DNA from: Symsagittifera roscoffensis
Taxonomy: Eukaryota; Xenacoelomorpha; Acoela; Convolutidae
DNA length: 64,000 nucleotides
NCBI RefSeq assembly: GCF_963678635.1
Contig: NW_026971327.1
Location: forward strand, 1 to 64,000
Reading direction: 5' to 3'
Shown here: piece after piece, positions 27,900-40,550 of the stretch
How the letters are laid out: every line of letters starts with the position of its first letter
Position numbering within the stretch: position 1 is the stretch's first letter
The notes under the pieces: generated by a model
Seen by the model: the letters and a program-made list of their open reading frames with translations, nothing else
Told to the model about the DNA's origin: nothing
Database searches by the model: none
Position numbers and translations under genes: made by a program

Positions 27900-28181
27900 T
27901 GGTAGGGCGAATTTAAGGGACACTTCCCGTTCTCTGAGGGATTGGACCCCTAGCCATCGAAAAAATTTTGGAAGTAATTTTGAGCGCGCGCCCGAAAATG
28001 AGATTTTGAAATGGCCTGATGTATCGAAAATTGCAGGAAAACAGATTTTGTAGATATTTTTTGAGAGCTCGAAAAATCAGTTAAGTACCTAATCGGCAAA
28101 AAAAGAAAGTTTTCGATTTTTTAGATACTTACGATTTTGAAATCTAACCGTTCCCCTCAAAAAAATCCTATATCCGCCCCT
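27900..28181. mobile_element. Degenerate hAT-type MITE in intron
   Basis: Contains the family motifs CTGAGGGATTGGACCCC, GAGCGCGCGCCGAAA-like sequence and an end reading CCTATATCCGCCCCT. The left terminal repeat is poor and no target duplication is seen. Confidence 0.6.
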
Positions 28182-28280
28182 AAAAACTGGATTTTTAATG
28201 TAATCTTAACCTCATATTTAGATAAAATCTGTATCGACATTCCAATAAATGACCCTTCAAGGTATTTTGATTGTTTTTAG

Positions 28281-28560
28281 TTCATACGAAAAACGACTGA
28301 TGTCTCGCAACTTCAACTTTAACTTGGACTTGTTCGACCCCTTGACAGCCATACAAAACTTACTCGAGGACCTGGCTCTTTATATGGACAGATCGGCCCA
28401 TGAAGAGGCCATAGGGCACTCAAGACCAGTGTCCATGCTAATGTTGCTGTCATTTGTCATTTCAAGTTCCATTCTGGCTGCTATGGCGACCATTATGAAA
28501 AATACGCTGGAAAATAAAAAACTAAACTCAGATGGTGATAAAAGAGCCCTCAAAATGTGA
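28281..28560 (+). CDS. Unrecognised membrane-protein gene, last exon
   Basis: Acceptor ATTGTTTTTAG before 28281; the first T completes the codon begun by AG at the end of exon B. TGA stop at 28558-28560. It encodes a polar segment (NFNLDLFDPL, LLEDLALYMDR), a hydrophobic helix (MLMLLSFVISSSILAAMA) and a short Lys-rich tail. With the Cys-rich upstream exons this suggests a single-pass type I membrane protein with a ~25-residue cytoplasmic tail. I do not recognise the family. A MITE sits 22 bp past the stop, so probably in the 3' UTR. Confidence 0.65.
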
Positions 28561-28582
28561 AGCGTTCGATCAGCGTCTTGAG

Positions 28583-28957
28583 CAGGGGCGGATCTAGGAT
28601 TTTCTCGAGGGGGGGGGGGCGGATTTTCAAAAAATTGTGTCCACCTTTTTTTAGGTTGAGCAAACTGATTTTCCAAGCTCTTACAAAAAGTCCCTGTTTT
28701 GGCCAAAATTTCTGCCCCGCAGGCAAAATTTTTGAAAAAAAAACAGGCCAAAAAGGCGTTTTTAGGCACTTTTTGAAAATTTTTAACCAAAAAATTGCGT
28801 TTTTTCGGCGCGCGCTCCCCACTTAAATTTGGTATATATTGGCGCCCAATGAATAATTTAGAAAAGTTTTAGGGTCAGTGAGCCAAAAATGAATATCTCA
28901 AAATAGTTTGGGTCGGCAGGGGTCGAATCCCTGAGGGGGAGGGGGCGTCCGCCCCTG
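28583..28957. mobile_element. hAT-type MITE with perfect 8-bp target duplication
   Basis: 375 bp bounded by CAGGGGCGGA and TCCGCCCCTG terminal inverted repeats and flanked by GTCTTGAG at 28575-28582 and 28958-28965. TIRs beginning CAGGGG plus an 8-bp duplication are the hAT signature. No transposase is encoded, so it is non-autonomous. Short ORFs within it are chance translations of the repeat. Confidence 0.92.
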
Positions 28958-31019
28958 GTCTTGAGATAAAACGCACGCATGAACTTATTATTCAACAACA
29001 ATTCGAAATAAACCCCACCTCCGGGTCATAAACGTCACGAATTATTGCTTGGCGTCAATTATGTTTGAAACCATTCAGCTGTATATTTTTACGGGCAACA
29101 ACCCTCGCCTTCCTAACTCACAAGTATCCTTACCCCTTCATGCAAACTACATTTAAGATCAAAATAAACAACAGGTACCCCGGCGCGATAGTTTATTTCA
29201 TAACCCAAGTCAACATCTCGCCTGCTTGTTTTTATTCAAAACAAATTTCTCTTCTTTGAAGTCGGCTTCAAATTTTATCAAATTTAACTTGGAGTGTTTT
29301 TACCTGCTGTAGGGCAACGTCACACTCAGTTGGGGAGTGCTATTTAACTTAATTACTCACATAAGCAGCTAAATTAACAATTTTTATGCAGATTTAAGTC
29401 AAAATGCCTGAGGTTAAGTCGGAATTTAAGTCTTTGATAAAAGAATTAAAGGACTTTCGTCCTGAAGCAAATAGACGGAATTCAAAATCAGTGTTTAATG
29501 AGAACAATTGATCATAAATGAGGGCTTGATTTTACGGAATAAGAAGTTGAAGGTTACTCTAAGATGCCTTAAAAAATCCAGCAACCCATTCTATCATAGG
29601 AGCCTCATTATCAAATCAGTGTATTCCATGTAAAAATAAAATTAAACAAGGTAGCACAGAATGTATTAGAAAATACAAAAATAAAATTTTTTGAAACTAA
29701 TGTTGTTTTTTTTTCTGTGTGGTGCGATGAAAAGTCCAAACGAAAAATGAGGCATATTTGGCATTTTTTGCAGAAAAATGACTGGAAAATCAATCTAAAA
29801 TAGTTTCCTTTTTTCAAATTTTTTTGCAAACTTTTTTTTGATTTTTTTAATTCCCAAAATGGTGTTTAAAAGCTCCAAAACCTAACTGTACCCAAGTATA
29901 ACTAAAATTAATCATAAATAAGTTAATGTAAACGGCTTAAATAAAGCATAAATAAGCCTGCTCTCTCGGTATAATTGCTCGAAATTAGATGAAAAGTCAA
30001 AAACTTCAATCCAAACGGGTTTTCCGCGACACTGGTAAACTTTTTTGGTTTTAAGAATGTGTTTAAAGAGAGTGGAATCATGACTAAAAGAGTTTTAATA
30101 TGATATATAACTCTACCCACTCCAATTATATTGTGCGGTACCTGATTTTACGAAAAACTAAAACAGAGCAGAATACAAAACTCTACCGAATTTTTCAAAA
30201 AGTCGCAACAACAAACAAACAATTAGAGATAGTTTTTTAAAAAAAAAATTGAATTTACCAGCGAAACATTTGGAGTTAACATTGACTGAAAGAACTTGCA
30301 TTCATTCCCAGGTTGACCGCCATAGAACAAAAATTGCCATCAAACAACTACATTCAAAAAATGTTTACAAAATAACTCCCTGAATGTTTTTTATACAAAA
30401 ATGGTTTTCAAACAAATCACTTTTATCAAAAAGGTCTGATAAACTTTTTTTCCACCATTTTTTTCAGATATTTTTTCAAAAGACTTTTTGGGTAAGTTTA
30501 ATTGAGCTTACGTTGGGTGTCAATTGAATAAAAACTTATTGATTGTCAAAATTTTATCTTTTTTGTTAAAAAAGTGCTCATCATGCAATTTCCATTCATG
30601 AAAATTGTCTGATAAGTTTGTTCTTTCCATTAAAAAAACCATAACTGAAAAAATAGTTTGCTCTCTTTTTGGTCGCTAAACCTGTTTTTGAAATTTTTTT
30701 ACAATGCAAAATTTTTTCCAAGTGAAGCCATGATTTTCATTCTCTGAATTTTTAGAAACAGAAGCCGCGTAGCCATATAAAAATTTTTACACTTTTTTGT
30801 TTTAATTTTGAGTAGAATTTAATTAGCATCTGACTAGGCATTTGGCAATAAATAGTTTCTTTTTCTGCAAATTCAATGCTTTTTGACTTGCTGGTTTTCT
30901 CATTTGAGAAAATTTTGGCTTTTTGTGCTTAGGGCGAAACACAAATATAAAGCGAGACACAAAATATTAAATGGAAAAAGCTTGCCATACAGCTCCATAG
31001 TATGAAAAAATAATTATCA

Positions 31020-31137
31020 TACAATTCAACTGTATGGAAAAAATGCTTACTCTAAAATTTTCAAACAATTTTTAATTATCTGGATTTGTATGGAATTGTA
31101 TGTTAAGCATTTTTTCCATAGTATGGAGTTGAATTAT
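31020..31137. repeat. Inverted repeat around (C)ATACAATTCAACT...GTATGGAAAAAATGC
   Basis: The arm at 31020-31050 pairs with 31101-31137 (AATTCAACT + ATGGAAAAAATGCTTA against its reverse complement) with a small internal loop, separated by about 50 bp. It could be a MITE remnant or a chance-expanded hairpin. Confidence 0.6.
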
Positions 31138-32283
31138 AAGCAATTTTGTTCAAACCGGGTTGTTGTTGAACAGATTTTTTGGTTAATTATGAATAAAAGA
31201 AACTAAATTCAGGCAATTTTTACAAGTTTTTGATTAAAAAAGCTTCATTTTGACACTATTGAAGGTAGTATTATTAAATAGCTACTTACAAAGTTAATTA
31301 TTCCCAGCAGTAGTAGTTTTTTGAATCAAATTTTTCTTTCAGTTATAAACATCAAGATTACTTACTTCAAAGCCTCACATAATCCAATGGACCTTGGAAC
31401 AGTTTTTTTAAGCATTTTTTAGATATCGATGATAAAATAACGCTGGTATCTGCGCAAAGCACTAAATGTTTCCATTTCTCTTTGAGAGGTGTGAAGTAAT
31501 GTTTACTGAAAAAAAACTATCACTTGTTCAATCTTATTTTTCAATTTCAATCCTAAAGAGTAATTACTTAAGGAATTGCACCGAGCAAAAAAAACTCAGT
31601 TAATATCTGAGAAGTTCATAACTCTCAAACTACCATAACTGTATTTAAAAAAATTACAGGGCATCATAGTGACCTACAAAGTCAAATGTTAGGCTTTTTT
31701 GCCCACTCTTACAACTTTTTCCAAAAACTGATTTACAAAAACCTATTGAAAATGATTATTGATAGCGTGAAAAATTGAACAACTTGAAGCACAAGTTCTT
31801 AATTAGCCCCGAAACTCAGTTTTGTTAAGTTTGGGAATACAGGACATCAATGTTTTTTGGTTAACTTTCTTCAAACTCGCGTCAAAATATCAATCTGTTT
31901 CAAGTGCAAAAAATTCGAAAAAAATTTCAGGTTTTAGAAATTTCAAGTGCTTGTTGGTCAAAAATTATGAATTAGCAAAAAAGTTTAATTTCAATCTTTC
32001 CGAATAATTTTATTGAATTTGTTTGACTGGAAAAACTCGCAACAAAAACCAGCTGCCACAATTTTAATGCCAAATGTTACCAAAAAAATTGAAGTGTGAA
32101 TTTCTTTATTGTAGAATTAATACAAAAATGACTATCCCTGTTTTGGAAAAAAAAGCAAAAAAAAACGAAAAAAAAACGAAAAACAAAAAATAGCAAGCAG
32201 TATGCAAAAAAAACAGATTAGAAAAGTAACTTCCATGTTTTTATTCAATTTTATCAGTTTTCCCCAAAATTACTTAAGATATT

Positions 32284-32406
32284 GTTTTCACTCCTGTTTG
32301 CAACTAGCATTTGTTCGGGCAACGGAGCTCTGAATATTATGACTGCCATCGTAATATTCAGGCATCCTTGCACGAATAATTAACAAATGCAAACAGAAAT
32401 GAAAAC
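32284..32406. repeat. Palindromic element about 123 bp long
   Basis: GTTTTCA...CTGTTTGCA...ATTTGTTCG...CTGAATATTA pairs with its reverse complement in the right half, with mismatches; the centre is CTGAATATTATGAC / GTAATATTCAG. It looks like a small foldback element or MITE. Confidence 0.65.
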
Positions 32407-34849
32407 TATTAGTTGCTACAAAATTGAACATAAAAACACAAAAATTTTATGCAAAAAATCAGAAAAGTAACCTATTACTTTTTGCTCGTAGTTTGAACAA
32501 AAAGTAGTGTTCTTCAACTTATTTATTGCTTTAACTGAATATCTTCAACATATTTTGTTTAGCTTTTTTAAAAGTCGTAATTATTATCTCAATACAACTC
32601 ATTTTGATAAAAAAACAAAAAATCCTGTGTTGTTTGTCTCGGCATTTGTAAAATTGATAGTATTTTATCAGTCTTTTCATCCTTTGATTTAAATCCCATT
32701 AACTCAAAACCTAAGAGAAACCTTAAAGAAACCTAATCGAAAAATCAAAGAAGAGGAAAAAAATACAAATGTAATCTCACATACGAAACAAAATTTCCCA
32801 GTGGCATAGATTTCCATTTGAATTTTTTTTCATGTTCAAAATCAGTTCACGAATAATGTCCCAAACCACAATAGACACTCATTTCATAAAATTTTTCTCA
32901 TTCGATCCTCCTTTCAATTTTGTGTTACCTTTTTTTTGTGGTTTTTGTTTTTATCTGTTTTGTTTAGAGATTTGAAATCAGTTTAAAAAGTTTGGAAAAA
33001 GGACAATTATAATTTTTATTTCAAATCACTATTTAAATCATCGGATTTATTGGTTTTATATTTCGATTACAAAGGTAGGACAACAGGCGAATGCCATTTC
33101 AAGCCGAACAAGAGTTTAACTTCTTGAATGGATGAGAATGTCTCCAATATGACAATATATTTTTCAATTGGTTTTCGAACAGCATATGCTTTAAATTGAA
33201 AACGCACCGAAAGTTTTTAATATTCAAACACTCCAAGGTACGCATTAATTTCTTCATGGAAAAAATATCAAAATTTAAAGAAATAAGTTGAACTATTATT
33301 AGCTTTTATGTTTGTAACACGTGTTTAAATGTTAACAAATATAGCTTTTTTTTGGCTTGGAATCCCGATTTTGCGATTAAGCCGGAGGTACTGTCAGCTT
33401 GATCTCTGGTACCCATCTTATATAATTTAATAAAACTATCAATTGTAAAAACGGACATTTTGCTTCTTCAATGAAATTGGTAGACTCACAGGTCGGGATG
33501 TTTGTCTGATTCCACGATAAAAAAAAATATCAGTCCAAAGTTTTCGGTAGCTTAAATGGAAAACATTTGGGCAGCTGATTGTTGCACTGTTTTTTCAGCC
33601 AAATTACTGTATAACATCATTCGAAATGGAATACTTTTATGGTTCAAATTGTTTTTTATCACATTTAATTTGTACCAGTGAGTACTTGAGATTGCTGCAA
33701 TACTAAAACTTCTTGACAAAAGCGCAAAAAAAAAGATAATAGGAAGACAAATAACGGTAGGTTTTTTACTCATTGCGTTTCTTAGATTCACATGTGATTT
33801 TTTTAAAAAACTTTATTTTATAAATTGTAAAATTGTATCTTCCTACTTTCTATTTTAACGAAACTTTAAAAAAATTAGTCTTTTTTAAAAGGCAATTCAA
33901 CTGATCTCTAAGTTCACCCAAAATCTATAACTATATCATCTCTATACTTTTTTCTAAATATATATTTAATTTGTACTACTGGCATGAATTACAGCTTTTT
34001 TGTAACCATGGAGAATTTTTTTTAGCTTTCTACTTAATTTCTTCGTTTTACCGCCCTTAATCTGTACCATTTCCCTGGCTGATCAACGGTCAATCTTTCT
34101 AATAAAAACACATTTGAAAGTATCGTTTTATAAAAACCAAAAATAAAACAAGCGAAAGCTTGCTTACAGAAACAAAAACCCAAATACTTTAAGTCGACGA
34201 AGTAGTAGATTGAGTTTAAAAAAGCAAAAATTTTAATTAAATGTACAAATTTGACTTTTTTACTTATTTTCTTTATTTCATCTCTGTCCCCATCAGCTAT
34301 CCCTAAAAGCTACGTAAACTAAGTAATTTATTTTGCGCCTGGTTAGGTGAAAATTGAAAAAAGCGATTGCCTCAACCTATTTTGGATTGATTAAACCAGC
34401 CGCTCTCGCTTCACTAGAACCAAATATATTTGATGAAACCAAATTGGCAATTTAGAACCCCCAAAGCTTAACAAAAATTGTTACAGGCAAAATATCTTTT
34501 CAGCTCAAGGCATCGATGCTACGTGGCATAAAAAACTCCGGTAAAAACAATCAATTAAAAGTAAATAAATTATCTGAATCAAAAATAACTACGGAAAGCA
34601 TAGTTGTTCCGGCACTTTCGTCGCAAGGCGGAACAAAACACTATCATTTTTATTAAAGTTTCCATAGGCTAGTCAATGTTTTTGATAAAGCATTTTCAAT
34701 TTTTGAACAGAACTGAGTTTTAAGTATCTTAATTTTTTATAACTTAAGAGATTCATTGCCATTAAAAAAGTTGGTGATATATGATGGTAACTTTTGTTCA
34801 GACTATTGAAAATGAGTAGAAAGTTTGGATTAAGTCTCAAAGAGCATAA

Positions 34850-35260
34850 TTCCCAAATGGCATAAAAACGAAAAGTCTCTCAAATGGCATAAATTTCATG
34901 CAACAGTTGCTTTGGAAAAATCGAGAACAATTTTTTCGTGAACAATAAGAGAAAATTAGTCAAATTCAAATTGTCAATTCAAATGTTGATTGACATTTTA
35001 TCGTGAAAAATTTGTAGAACTTTTTATCAAAAGCAAGAAGCATAAGCTTGCGATTAATAATAAGCTTCTTGTGGTCATTTTTTTTCGACAAATCTGTTGC
35101 TTAAATTTGTTTGGAATCAATTAATTCCAAATCTTGTTCACATGCTTTTGTTCCTGACAAAATGATAGAACTAAAAATTGTTAGAAAACGTTTAAATTAC
35201 AATCAAAACTTGAAATTTATGCCATTTGGGAAAAGTTTCCATTTTTATGCCATTTGGGAA
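34850..35260. repeat. Inverted repeat with arms of about 48 bp
   Basis: Arms 34850-34898 and 35212-35260 both contain two copies of CCCAAATGGCATAAA (or close variants) in opposite orientation, spanning ~310 bp. Likely a non-autonomous transposon or foldback element. No target duplication was identified. Confidence 0.65.
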
Positions 35261-36515
35261 GTTACCGAAAGTTTGTATTCGGGTTTTTTTATTTTTTTTT
35301 CGTTTTTTTCAACTTTTTGTTTTTCACGCAAAATCAAGTTCCACAAATGATCATCTGAATGAAACAAGTGATACATCAATTCAAAGTTGTACTTTGAACG
35401 ACAACAGAACCTTCCAAAAACAATTCCCCAGTGCTGAGAAAACCGGTTTGACATTTTATATTTTTCATCTTACTTCGAGTGAGTGAGTAGGCTCACATTA
35501 GCTTATTAATGCTTAATTTAAGCCTTGAAAAAATAAGAAACAAAACTTCAAAAGTTTGAAAAATTTCAAAAAAAAACAAAACTTTTTTTTGGAATTTTTT
35601 TTCTATTTTTTTTACAATTTTTTTTTCGTTTTACAGTATTTTTTTTCAAAATTTTTTCCAATTTACCTCCAAAACTGTCAAAAATGCTTAAATTAGACTT
35701 GTTCCTTCAGATCTATTCATCGCACCAGACAGAAAAGACGGCCTTTATTTGAAAAACGTTTTTTCGTTCTTTGCTTTGCAAAAAACCTAAATATTCTAAG
35801 CAATCCATCTTTGCAAAAACTATTGTCAAAATATCTGTTTACGGTTTACGTTTGAAAAAATTTTAAGTTGCAAATAATTAAAAAATATTCAGTAAATTTT
35901 CGAAGTTCAGGCATTAATGGCTCATTGAGTTGACTTTCTGAAATAATTTTTTGGTCAAATCAAAGTTTTAGCTGAAATAGCGCTTGATGATTTACAAACG
36001 CGCTTACAAAGAGCTACCTGAAATTAAAAGAAGAAGTAATAACCTCTTCTCAGGTCCTAAAGAAATTGAAATAAAAAATAGAACGATTTTAATTGATTAG
36101 AAAATTGGATGCCATGACATTTTACGCAATATGTGAAAATTGATAAAAGCACTGTGGGTCTCTCATTTACCTTTTGTCGATTGAGTGCCCGATTAATTGC
36201 CGACCGGCAAGCAACAGCTAATTGAACGGCTTTTTATTCGGATACAGACTGCAGGCAGCTTGCTGTAAAGATACTTTTTACTGGTACTTGCTGAGTTTTA
36301 GAGTCCTGTTTCTTTTTCTGCACGAGAAGCTTTGTATCTGACTGACCAGAAAATACTTAGTGAGTATGTTCATTTCTGCAAGAATTAAGATCGTTATCTT
36401 GGGTTATTGCTGTGATTGAGTCTAAAAACTTGGATTTAAATGAATTAACACGTGCTGTTATCTTTCCTATTCTAATCAGCACACTGAAAGATTACATTAA
36501 TTATGCGAAAAATCT

Positions 36516-36625
36516 ACACAGGATAGATTGGTATATTGGGCAGATTAGTATAGGGTAGATTGGTATGTAGGGTATAATGGCATAGGGTAGAGTGGTATAG
36601 GGTAGTTTGAAATAGGGTTGTCCTG
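36516..36625. repeat. Minisatellite with GGGTAGATTGGTAT-type units
   Basis: Six to seven irregular units of about 16-20 bp (GGATAGATTGGTAT, GGGCAGATTAGTAT, GGGTAGAGTGGTAT and similar). Confidence 0.75.
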
Positions 36626-36907
36626 CCGCGCCAAAAAATTGTATGCAAAAGCACAGTCCTGAGCAATTTGTACAAAAAGTTAGAACGCATATTTTTACAA
36701 TTTTAAATGGGAAAAAATAGAGAAAGTAAGTTTTTTTCAGATAAAATATATTTTTTGATTTTTTATTTCAAAACCTAACCAAATATTTGGAGTTTGTAAT
36801 TACTGTTTGCCTAGAAAACTTTTGGATACCTAAATTGTGGAAGAAATACTCTGACCTGGGCCATATTTTTTTATTTTCTGGTTCAGGTCAGTCATTCAAA
36901 TCAAAGT

Positions 36908-37111
36908 CAGGGGCGGTTTTAGGGGGGTGTCCCCCCTCCTGAGAGATTCAACCCCTTGCCGACCCAAAGGGTCCCCCCTTTAAACTATTTTGAGTATCTA
37001 TTTTTGGTGAAAGACCCTACAGATATATATTTTTGGCTAAAACACAAAACAGTGTGTGTGTATTTTTTTTGGGAGACCTCGGCTCTCGAGAAAATCCTAG
37101 ATCCGCCCCTG
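36908..37111. mobile_element. hAT-type MITE, short copy
   Basis: 204 bp with CAGGGGCGG and CCGCCCCTG ends, flanked by ATCAAAGT (36900-36907) and ATCCAAGT (37112-37119), a 7/8 match to a target duplication. Internally deleted relative to the 375-bp copy and in opposite orientation. Confidence 0.85.
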
Positions 37112-37261
37112 ATCCAAGTATTTGCTTTATGCGATGAAAATGGAGTTTTCATAAATGAGAACCGAGCATTTTACTCGCAGGACTCAGCTGTTTTAATAAA
37201 AAAATTAAACGCTGTGATTGCAGATTGGGATATCTTCACTTGGTCTATCTTGATGTTGACT

Positions 37262-37562
37262 TGATCCACCGGGTGTTCGAAGATCGGCAGCCAGGGGGGA
37301 CCTTGAAGAACAGGCAAAATTTAAAAAAAACGGTACAAAGGACGCTTTTGGACTCTTTTTGAAAAAGTTGACCAACAAACAGCGTATTTTCGGGAACTCC
37401 CCCCCCCCCCTTTCAAATTGGCATACATTGGCGCCCAAATCAGGTTTAAAAATTTTTGGGTCGGTCAGCAAAAAAATGGATGTCCTAAAATAGTACCAAA
37501 GAGAGTAGTCAGGAGGGACCAAATTCTTGAAAAGAGGGGGCGTCTGCACCCCTCCCCCAAAT
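37262..37562. mobile_element. Degenerate hAT-type MITE
   Basis: Carries family motifs (CATTGGCGCCCAA, CCTAAAATAGTACCAAA, GGGGGCGTCTGCACCCC) without clear terminal repeats. Confidence 0.55.
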
Positions 37563-39683
37563 CAGCTAGTGTAAACAGAACTAGTTTTTCAACACGTTTA
37601 AGCCTTGTCCAACATATTCACGCTTTCGCAGTGTGAAAAATAAATACCGAGATGAAAAAAAAACTATTTTGAAAACAATTTTTAAATGTTTTTTTTTGTG
37701 CTCTGGACTGAACTTTCTTTGCGACTCCAAGAACATAATTGACTATATTTGCTATTTATAAAATCTGAAAACATTTCGAGTATTTCTTTTATTTAATATC
37801 GGTATGCAACTTAGAGTATATCTCAAATTTTTCGAGCATTGTTCTATTTCATAACTTTTATTGATCTAATCATTAATAAAATCACTTTTCAACTTTTCTT
37901 TGTTACGAGTAACTCTCATGATAATGAGTGACGATAGTTACGACTTCTATTAAAAAGTTATTGATTCTGAGCTTTTGATGTCGATGAGTTGAGGCTGACC
38001 GTTGAATGTAATTGTTTTGAACAGAGCATTAATTTTCATAAAACAATAGTCCTTTTATCTACTTAAAGTTACAATCCGTGGTCACGCTGAGTCTTACCAT
38101 TATAGGCAAATTTATACAATGTTCAGTTTTCTTTGATTTTTAGTGAAAACTTTGCGGTTTGTCTCTTGTTTTCAAAACATTTTAAATTTATTACTGGTGG
38201 CTGTTAGTATGGTACAGCACAAACGTTCAGGAAAGGTATCCATATTTCCAAGTATAGCAGACATACCTTCGTTACAAATAATGAAATCATTCTGTATGTT
38301 TTGAAAAGCTAATTGAACAAATCTGTACTAACATTTGGATTCAAATCCAACCTCTCTTTAGTTACAATTATTAGTATTTGTATATTTTTTTCGTTTAAGT
38401 TTCTAACCAGTTCTCGGTGTTTTTGCTTGACTAATTGAACAGTTCCGCTGGTTTGCCGGTTTTAAGCCAGCGTTTAATTGATCTCCAAATGATTTCGTAT
38501 TCTTACCATCTAAATTACCATCACGGGTGATTAGTGAAAACCGCGGGGAGCCTCCAATCAAGAACTTCGCTTGTAACTCAAGAGGTCTCAATGCCTTTTC
38601 GTTCACGTGCGTGTACTTGCTTGTTCACGTGCGACTGTCATGTATACATCTCGAATAATGCTTACATTTGGTCCAACTTGACTTCAATTCCTTCAGGCGC
38701 GAAGCGAAGTTATTTAAACCTCGACGTTTGATCAAAGAAATAAGTTTCTGTATCAATTATTACAAAATATCTTTCGTCTCAAATTAGACTTTGATGTTAT
38801 TCCAATCAATAGGGTATGGTCCATTTGTAGCTATTTGTCCAGCCCGCTTTTTCGTTTTTTGAAACCATCACTGTATAAATAAATTTGGTTTTCGAGCTTT
38901 CTTAATTAATTTACTGAACCATTTGTCTGTTAAAACGATCAAAAGACAGATATTTATATTGTAATGGCTTTGTTTTGAACAAACTAAGCCCAATTCAAAG
39001 CAGGGATTATCCAATTAAGGTTATTGGATCGAGTCCAAACTAAAGAAGGCTAGCCAATAAGTTGTGGTTTAAGATCCAACCAGGAATCCTATCTTGCAAG
39101 TTGGTCATTAATTACTAACCATAGACATAATTAACGCCGGATTCTAAACATTTACACCTCCTATTGAGGGAGCATGTTGAGATTTTATCGAATTTATTGT
39201 CAAATAGCAATTTCCGAAAGTTGGACAATTTGAAAGAATTTTTGACATCGATTCCAGATTTGTCCATTTGATCTTTCTCAGTGAAAATTTATCACTCGGC
39301 GTGAATATTTTCTCGCGTTGTGATTGGCTGAAATAAAAATTTATTCCTAATTCTTATTTTCGCATAAGAGAAAAGGAAAAAGATAAAAGCTCCGTCGGCT
39401 GTTGAAAAAAAAAGACTTTAATTTAATGCACTTTAAATTGCAGTGAAGTCATTTTTTTATGTGGTCTTTTATCATCATTTTGAAAATCCAGAAAATCAGA
39501 TCAGACGCAAGAAAAGAAGATTTTAGTCCGTTTTGATTCCCTTGTTTTAGCAGCTAGATAAATTTACCTTTAATCAGGTTGCCTTTTATTCTTTTTCCTT
39601 TCTAGACTTCTATCGCTCTTCAAAATCGACGAATTTCCTATAATCAGTTAACTACCTGATCCCCTGCTTGCAAGTTAGTAAAA
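37563..39683. other. Gene-free region upstream of the PDZ gene
   Basis: No exon recognised. An in-frame TAA at 39684-39686 precedes the start codon of the PDZ gene; its promoter and 5' UTR should lie in this stretch, but no clear TATA or initiator could be assigned. Confidence 0.4.
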
Positions 39684-39701
39684 TAATTAATTGATATACA
39701 A

Positions 39702-40550
39702 ATGGGGGTACAGAAACTGAAACCCAAAAACGATCATGTAGCGAGTTTGAATAACTTCTCTCAAACCTCAGCTGAAACTGACCAAGATAACTGTGACATG
39801 AGTGCTAGCTCAAACTCTTGCTCGAATTGCTATCAAACTTGCTCTTCTGCTGACGATAAAAACAACAGTAAAACCGCAGTTATCGAATTCGAAAATCGAG
39901 TTTTCTGCAATTCATGTTTGCGAATCTATATTTCATCCCACTATCGTCGCAAATTGTTGAGAGACATCACGTTTGATCTGCGCAACATCAAAAACGCCGC
40001 CGACCCAGCCAACAAGTCTCCTGTTGGTCCCAAACCATCTAATGAAGAACCCTCAACGAGGCAGACTTCCGCGCCGAAACACCACTCTTTGACCCTGGAC
40101 TGCTTGACGTTTGATCTGACATCCGGGAGGTCTTCGGGAACTTCATCTGCATCAACATCGCCGGGTTCCGGGACTGATTCCAAGTTCAAACGTCCAAAGA
40201 GTTGCTCCGATTTCCTAATGGATTCCCCGGTTGGAAACTTCACAGTTCACGACGCTCTGAAAAACGGAAATTTTTGCAAAAACTGCGAGTTGTTTTTCCA
40301 AACAAGCGCTGATAACTTTTTGACATCGCACAATTGCGTTGAAGCTCTGAAGGAGAATCTCGCAAGTGCTCAAAAAACTTTGGAGAGTTTCAAGCAGAGG
40401 TCGAAAGAGCAACTGAAGGCGTTTCTCCATCGGGAGAACAATTTGATCAACTACATGGTCGGTCTACAGGCTGACCTTCTGGTGCAAAATCACAAACACA
40501 AAGTGGCCATTGAAAAGCTAGAGAAACAAAACAGCACACTTCTGGAAAAG
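39702..40550 (+). CDS. PDZRN-like gene, exon 1
   Basis: 283 codons, ending in phase 0 at TCTGGAAAAG|GTAGAT. Encodes the two Cys-rich fingers, a Ser/Thr-rich spacer (about 100-170) and the coiled coil. Confidence 0.85.

Larger units (their letters stand above)
28966..36899. other. Gene-free AT-rich region
   Basis: About 7.9 kb with no supported exon; homopolymer runs of A and T throughout. It contains three inverted-repeat structures listed separately. Confidence 0.5.

Noticed and set aside
28557..28826. Short ORFs with a GGSRIFSRGG motif
   Set aside because: Translations of the hAT MITE terminal region; such motifs appear in many spurious predicted proteins.
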